Shown here piece by piece: positions 10,596-64,000 of a stretch of DNA of 64,000 nt; position 1 is the stretch's first letter; every line of letters starts with the position of its first letter. Both the position numbers and the translations under genes were made by a program. Source of the stretch: Candidula unifasciata (lineage: Eukaryota; Mollusca; Gastropoda; Stylommatophora; Geomitridae); the NCBI GenBank assembly GCA_905116865.2, contig CAJHNH020002702.1, forward strand, positions 161,501 through 225,500, given 5' to 3'. The notes below the pieces were generated by a model, which was not told the origin of the DNA, made no database searches, and saw only the letters and a program-made list of their open reading frames with translations.

Positions 10596-11201
10596 AGTTA
10601 GAATGTGATATTACAGCATTAAAGGTTAGACTGCGATAACACAGCACTAAAGGTAAGACTGCAACAACACAGCACCAAAGGTTAGACTGTGATATCACAG
10701 CACCAAAGGTTAGACTACAGTAACACAGCACTAAAGGTTAGACTATAACACAACACCAAAGGTTAGACTGCGATAACACAACACCAAAGGTTAGACTGCA
10801 ATAACACAGCACCAAAGGTTAGACTGCGATTACACAGCACCAAAGGTTAGACTGCAATAACACAGCACCAAAGATTAGACTGAAATAACACAGCACCAAA
10901 GGTTAGACTGGGATAACACAGCACCAAAGGTAAGACTGCAATAACAGCACCAAAGGTCAGACTGCGATAACACAGCACCAACGGTTAGACTGCGATAACG
11001 CAGCACCAAAGGTTAGATGGTGATAACACAGCACCAAAGGTTAGACTGCGATAACACAGCACCAAAGGTTAGACTGCAATAACACAGCACCAAAGATTAG
11101 ACTGAAATAACACAGCACCAAAGGTTAGACTGGGATAACACAGCACCAAAGGTAAGACTGCAATAACAGCACCAAAGGTCAGACTGCAATAACACAGCAC
11201 C
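10596..11201 (+). repeat. 28-bp minisatellite, about 22 units
   Basis: The unit is GGTTAGACTGCGATAACACA plus GCACCAAA. A block starting CACAGCACCAAAGATTAGAC at 10861 recurs at 11083, a 222-bp shift (eight units, one of them 26 bp). It lies between the two convergent genes. Confidence 0.95.
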
Positions 11202-12057
11202 ATGGATGGGGACAGGGATAGAAAGAAGAATGACGGAAAAGGAAGGTAGTGGGAAGAGAAATGCATGTGGCTGCAAAGGATAACTTGGCATTGAGTTGGT
11301 AGAGGGGGGATTATCAATTAATAGATAAAGGGGCAGAAAAAGAGTGCAACATAACACTTGGTGGTGGTGTGTGGGGAAAAAAAAACATCCCAGATGTTAA
11401 CTGCTCTTAACGAACGCAACACTTAAAAGTAAATAAATATTCACATTTTTACTGGTCAGTCACATAAGTACGAATAACACAGTGCTATTATTTAGCTTGG
11501 TATATTTTGTTAATATTAACAATAGTTCTCACATTTTACAAAACTGCTGCTTAATTTTGCTTCATAAGGCACTACAACCAATATGATGATCATCATACAA
11601 TGTTCATTTGAAGCTAAACTTCTTTCAGATTTACTTCTTCTTAACTGAAAAGTCCATGACGTGTGGTGTTAATTATCACATCTATCCTCATTCTCCTGTA
11701 ATTTTCCTTATATCCTATGAAACCACACTCTCCAATATTTGCTGTCTTGGTCTCTTCCTGCCTCTCTTATATTCCAACTTTCCCAGTGCCATCTCAAGGC
11801 ATGAGCATGCTGGGACTTGCCTCGGGTGCCCCAAGAGCATAGTGCACCCATGCTAATACCCGAATGTGAAGTGATTTGTCATTTAAAAAAAAAAAAATTA
11901 TTGTTAATTTTTGTGAGTGGTTGTTGAAGGAGCCCCAGCTCACTGACCCAGGGTCCATAATGCTGTTCAGATGGTTGTGAACTTTCATTGTGCCACGATG
12001 AACTCCAGTTTTTCCTTCTCTCGACATACTCAAAATATGTGGATCGACCTCTTCTGG

Positions 12058-12141
12058 TTTGAGTAAATTTCTTTTAAGACATCTTAATTACATCTGCTAT
12101 CGAGTAAATTTCTTTTAAGACAACTTAATTACATCTGCTAT
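12058..12141. repeat. 41-bp direct duplication
   Basis: GAGTAAATTTCTTTTAAGAC to ACATCTGCTATC occurs twice back to back, with one base difference. Confidence 0.9.
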
Positions 12142-12599
12142 CTCTCCATAGTGTTCTCATAATTTTTTTATTTAAAAAAAAAACAACAACAACAACAAAA
12201 CACCTCAACAGCTTTAAAATAATCTCTCATCAATCGTCAGACCGTCCATGATTCAATTCCAAATACCAAGATTGGCTCTTTAAAACTCTCTTCCTCACTT
12301 CAATTGACACAAATTTAATGTTACATAGATTGTTACATTAACTTTATTTCAATTTTATAAAAACAAAAACACCCATTTACATTAAACTGCATAGTGCATT
12401 CCATTCTCTCTCTCTCTCACTATGTTATACAAAAACAATTTACACATATTTTAACTTACAGAATACACAATGTTTGAGTACACAAAAGGTCACAATCAAT
12501 TATTAACTCAAGTTTAACAGAGAATTAACATATAACAATCTGCTTTCAGGCCTTCAAGACATACTGAGTATACAGTGTTAGTTCTATATTTGTACAGGC

Positions 12600-12990
12600 C
12601 AAGTAGCATTCAATCATTTATGTCGTCATTACAGCCATGGCCACTTTACTTTCCCGAATATTTCCAAGTATCTAATTCCAGGAGCACTGGAAAATATTGT
12701 GATGACTGGAAAGATGTTTGTGAGGACCATAGTTGCATCTTCCCTGACGATGGTTTTACACAGGGTCTCTCTTGGTCTTCCCCATTTTCTTTTCCCTTCC
12801 AGTGCCCATATAAGTGCTTGATAGGGGAGGTTTGTCTTATCCATTCAGACTGCATGGCCAACATGCCGATCTATAAAATTAGATACATTGTCTTGCTCGG
12901 TCTCTTGTCTTATTTGCATATTAGATATGTAATCTGTCCAGTAGAGATTTAGTACTCTTCGAAGACATTCTGAATGGCAAACAGAAAGAA
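12600..12990 (-). mobile_element. LINE ORF2 C-terminal remnant
   Basis: The minus strand encodes MDKTNLPYQALIWALEGKR and KWGRPRETLCKTIVRE, a typical LINE post-RT motif, interrupted by frameshifts. 11210-12590 shows nothing else recognisable. Confidence 0.6.
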
Positions 12991-13257
12991 AAAAACAGCA
13001 ATCTCATAGAACAGTGCTGTTGAGTTGTGAAATGCCTGGCCTTTTTTAATATTAGGTTAGCTGACCAGCTTCCTTTCCTTCTACTTCTGCACAACGGAAA
13101 AGGCTGGCTGGCACTGTGAGTTGTGGTTTATAGCTAGAGACTGTCTTCAGTTTGTACATTTCTCATTTGAGGATGCGCACAAGTATTTCAATAAAATTGT
13201 ATGCTCAATGTAAACTTGAAATGCTGGTACTTTTAGCATGATGACTTCTCGTTGGCT

Positions 13258-13335
13258 ATAGAAGAAGAGACAGAGCAAATGTGGGAATGTCCCGAGTGCA
13301 GTGATATCAATTCTTGATTCATTCATTCATGTGAC
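13258..13335 (+). mobile_element. RNase H-type LINE terminal fragment
   Basis: GAATGTCCCGAGTGCAGTGA TATCAATTCTTGATTC matches the ends of the LINE tails at 31040 and 55190. Confidence 0.5.
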
Positions 13336-13379
13336 CCTGAAATTTGTCAACAGTGATTAAAAAAAAATCCTTGCATTCA

Positions 13380-13605
13380 CTTCTTCTTCAGCATTCCGAG
13401 CCGTTGAAGTTTAATATTGCAGACATCATCTGTCTCAATTCATCTCTGCGATTGGCATTCCGTTTCCAGTTAATGACTCAAGTGTTCGTAGATCTGTCTG
13501 TATATTATCTCTCCATCATTTTCCTGGTCTGCTCCCAGTCAACTCTTTTCTGCGTGCAGTTTTTGTCTCAGTGTATCTGCCCCACCTACTGCACCTCGTG
13601 ATGCC
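13380..13605 (-). mobile_element. LINE remnant
   Basis: Starts GCATTCCGAGCCGTTGAAG and parallels the sequence at 39725-39900 inside the hAT-like element. No long open frame remains. Confidence 0.5.
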
Positions 13606-13740
13606 AGTATTAAACAGAGAAACAAAACAAAAAAAAGCACTGACATATATAAGGTAATGTAAATCACAATACCAACACAGCACTCACAATAGAAGTCGTT
13701 CGTCACAAAGTCAAACAAATAATCCGTCACAAACCAGCAA

Positions 13741-13790
13741 ACTTTTCAGCTTATAATCTGTCGTTTGGCCTGGGTGGACTTGAAACTTGT
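13741..13790 (-). pseudogene. Decayed duplicate of the end of the NUP155 terminal exon
   Basis: TTATAATCTGTCGTTTGGCC then TGGGTGGACTTGAAACTTG repeats the exon end at 14021-14060 with a few changes. It lies about 270 bp downstream of the real stop. Confidence 0.8.
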
Positions 13791-13847
13791 CAACAGTGAT
13801 TTTACAATACTTGGACACATCAATATAGCACTTACATATACAAAGTA

Positions 13848-14008
13848 TTGTCATTTACAAAAGTAATTCATCACAAACAAGTCATCCTTACCAATAAGTC
13901 ACTCATCATTAAACAAGTCATCCATCACATACAAGTCATCCATTACAAACAAGGCATCCATCACAAACAAGTCACTCGTCACAAACAAGTCACCCGTCAC
14001 AAACTAGT
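13848..14008 (+). repeat. 17-bp short tandem repeat in NUP155 3' UTR
   Basis: Variants of ACAAGTCATCCATCACA repeat about nine times, directly after the NUP155 stop in the transcript sense. Confidence 0.85.
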
Positions 14009-14020
14009 ACACATTTCAAC

Positions 14021-61713
<47,693 letters not shown>

Positions 61714-61910
61714 CTAAGAATTGCAAACAAAAATATTTTACAATCACACTTTATAAACAATGTAAATCTTCTAGTAAAATACCAGAAATAAAATCTGAGT
61801 ACTGTGTGTTAATTGAGGTCTGGTGTACACGAGAATCAGTGTCTGTATCTTAGAGGTTATTTATTGTTACATAATTGTGACATACTGGTTTCAATTCAGT
61901 TAAAGTCAAT

Positions 61911-62187
61911 TTCTCCTTCTTCTTTGTTCACTGGCTGTAATCTCTGGCAGAAGGTCTTGGCTGTTTGTCCATTTGGACTTTGGATTTGTGCCAGAGCTCG
62001 AGTTTTGTGTGTACATCCATCTTACTGGCTTATTTGTGTACAGTTGGTTGTTCCTTGCCTCTCAAACAGATGCACTCGAACTTCAAAGGAAGTCCCCAAT
62101 TAGACAACTCCTACGACATGTTCGCTTGGAAGGCGGTGGGTCTATTTTTGTTTTCCCCAAAATAGGCCCCAGCACCGACATGGGGAA
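61911..62187 (-). repeat. SINE-A copy
   Basis: CTTCTTTGTTCACTGGCTGT to CCCCAGCACCGACATGGGG. Confidence 0.88.
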
Positions 62188-62335
62188 AAGCCGACTTGGT
62201 AGCAGACAATTTTGCACTGATTTTGACAACAGTACTGACTACTGACGGCAATGTCCAAACCATGAAACATAAAATTTTGTAGTAAAACCACAGACAGACA
62301 GACAACTTCAGCGATCAATGCTTGCTGTGTGTCTA

Positions 62336-62626
62336 TTCTTCATCTTCTTCACTTTCACCAGATGTAAACTCTGACAGAAAGTCCTGGCTGTTTGTCCACT
62401 TCTGGGCTGTCTGTAGTCCTGTTCTAGAATCTCAATGCTGCGTGCACATCCATTTCACAGATCTTACTCACCTGTATGCAGACAGGTGGTTCCTTGCCTC
62501 TCAGGCAGATGCACTTCGACTTCAAAGAAAACTCATAATCAGTCAACTCTTACAACATGCTTTTGGGTAGGCCAGGGGTCTATTCTTGTTTTTCCTTACA
62601 CTAAGTCCCTGGAACCCCAACAGGGT
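62336..62626 (-). repeat. SINE-A copy
   Basis: CTTCATCTTCTTCACTTTCA to CCCTGGAACCCCAACAGGG. Confidence 0.88.
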
Positions 62627-62909
62627 TTGTGCGTCTATTTAATATGGGTCATAAACCTGACAGTCCACCTAAGGTCATCACCACTGCCCCATAGTTTGTC
62701 TTGCAGGGACACTCCTGTGGGCTACATTTCTTCTCTTTGACTGGCAACATCTAGACATTCCTTTAAGATGTTCTGGTGTTTGCTTTGGTGAACTACACCC
62801 ATGTGCAGCAGCACTAGCAAGACCCCATCGATGGCAGGTGTGCTCTGAGGATATCTGAAGCCAAAGTATGCTACAACTGGTTTGTGAAGTTCTATAAAGG
62901 ATATGTAGC

Positions 62910-63190
62910 TGTTTCTTCTTCACCGGTTGTAAACCTGCGGAAAGTTCTGGTTGTTCGTCCACTCCTGGACTTTGGTCTTAATACAGAACTTGCAGTTTGT
63001 GCACACATCCATTTTACAGATGTGACTTCTTTTGTGCGCAGACTGCTGGTTCCTTGTCTCTTAGGCAGATGCATTCAGACGGTGAAGGAAATACCCTTGG
63101 TCGACTCCTTTGACATGCTTGTAAACGGCGGGGGCGGGGTGTCTATGCTTTGCTCTCCAAAACAGAGCTCTGGAACCCACAAGAGGAGCT
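62910..63190 (-). repeat. SINE-A copy
   Basis: TTTCTTCTTCACCGGTTGTA to CTCTGGAACCCACAAGAGG. Three same-orientation copies lie within 1.3 kb. Confidence 0.88.
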
Positions 63191-63394
63191 TTTTATGTAA
63201 TATGGAGGACAAGAAATAAGATATCTTACATCATACTAGCAATCAAAGTGGAAGGAGCACAGACTCGAGTTGCTGAGAAGAGGAAACAGTAAAGGGACAC
63301 AACCAGAAAAGACATTTTCTGGTCTGGTGACCTCCTGAAAGATTAACGAATTTACATTTTTCTTAAGGCCTATTACATACACGCAGGATAGGGT

Positions 63395-63680
63395 ACATGA
63401 CAAGCAATGGACCAGGCCGATATTCTCAATGCTCTCAAGGAGGCAGGACAAGTAAGGGATTTAGGAAATGACGCAGAGTCAGCAACATTCACTAGCCTAC
63501 AAAAACTTCAAGTCAAAACAGGTACTGCCAGACATGAACACTATACAGGCAGCCAAAAAAGAATAGTAAACTAACTAGGAACTGAAGTTATCAGTCACCA
63601 CAGGCTGACAGACAAACTGTAGATGGGATCCCAGTGCTTATGGATTTGTCTGATGGGCAATGAGGATAATTTATCAGTTA
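63395..63680 (+). mobile_element. LINE RNase H-region tail
   Basis: The plus strand encodes DQADILNALKEAGQVRDLG and TGTARHEHYTGSQKRIVN, the stretch after a LINE RNase H domain; related to 48045-48280. Confidence 0.65.
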
Positions 63681-63985
63681 ACTAACATACACACATCTGC
63701 AACAAAATAGCTGTTTCTAAATGAAGATTTCCCAGTGTGAGTTCCAGGGTCAGAGGGAGGAAAGGAAAGACCAGACACGCCGCCCCTTTACAAGCCTGTC
63801 ATTAAATGTACATTTGTTTGATAGGCGATGAAGATAATATAACAAGTAACTAACATATACACATCTGCAACAAAATAGCTGTTTCTAAATGAAGATTTCC
63901 CTGTGTGAGTTCCAGGGTCAAACGGGAGAAGGGAAAGACCAGACACGCTGCCCCTTAACAAGCTTGTTAGCCGTGTCCTTTTCAC
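63640..63985. repeat. About 170-bp tandem duplication including a SINE-A head
   Basis: CATCTGCAACAAAATAGCTG TTTCTAAATGAAGATTTCC occurs at 63695 and 63866. Each copy is followed by a GTGTGAGTTCCAGGGTCA SINE-A head truncated after about 70 bp. Confidence 0.88.
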
Positions 63986-64000
63986 AGGGGCGTCACGAAA

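Larger units (their letters stand above)
12343..14020 (-). other. NUP155: Probable 3' UTR/downstream region of NUP155
   Basis: No gene is seen. Reading along the minus strand, an ATTAAA lies at 13415-13410 and an AATAAA at 12348-12343; either could end the transcript. The stretch holds a short 17-bp repeat, a duplicate of the terminal exon end and LINE remnants. The UTR extent is a guess. Confidence 0.35.

Noticed and set aside
61714..64000. Search for the N-terminal NUP155 exons (DIFMWNYEDG region)
   Set aside because: No matching minus-strand coding was found; the stretch is SINE-A, LINE tail and duplication.

Overview
This is eukaryotic nuclear DNA. It has spliced protein genes with GT-AG introns, AT-rich non-coding sequence, many SINE and LINE remnants, microsatellites and long poly(C)/poly(G) runs. 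Both genes look animal, and the mix of tRNA-derived SINEs and non-LTR retrotransposon tails suggests an invertebrate, perhaps a mollusc or other lophotrochozoan. That placement is inference and was not tested by any search.

Two host genes lie tail to tail. On the plus strand (1568-8121) are the last four coding exons of a type 5 tartrate-resistant purple acid phosphatase (ACP5-like). The metal-ligand motifs GNHDH, AGHYP and GHDHNLQ are visible. Its N-terminal exons lie left of the window. Its probable 3' UTR runs past a ten-unit 61-bp array, and every unit carries an AU-rich TTATTTATT nonamer. On the minus strand (61713 down to 14021) are 28 consecutive coding exons of the inner-ring nucleoporin NUP155. 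They give about 1247 codons ending at a TGA, every junction phase agrees, and only the extreme N-terminus lies off the right edge. The two genes share no pathway; they are simply neighbours.

Layout: 1-8121 ACP5-like exons and introns, with LINE/SINE debris and a foldback element at 6765-7163. 8122-14020 is the convergent intergenic and UTR region, holding the 61-bp and 28-bp arrays, LINE tails and a decayed duplicate of the NUP155 terminal exon. 14021-61713 is NUP155, whose introns hold nearly all the mobile DNA: about 28 copies or fragments of a roughly 290-bp (GAA)n-tailed SINE (called SINE-A here), seven copies of a tRNA-headed SINE (SINE-B), smaller tRNA-derived families, about 20 LINE 3' remnants, a hAT-like element inside SINE sequence, a 149-bp array touching a splice donor, and a 45-copy 40-bp array. 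61714-64000 is the next NUP155 intron, filled with SINE-A copies and a short tandem duplication.

No tRNA or rRNA gene, CRISPR array, bacterial operon or new defence-like system is present. The most interesting signals are structural: the ARE-bearing 3' UTR array, the array at a splice site, the paired filled and empty SINE sites, and the nested SINE-hAT-LINE structure. Family names SINE-A, -B, -F, -G, -H and repeat E are labels made up for this window.
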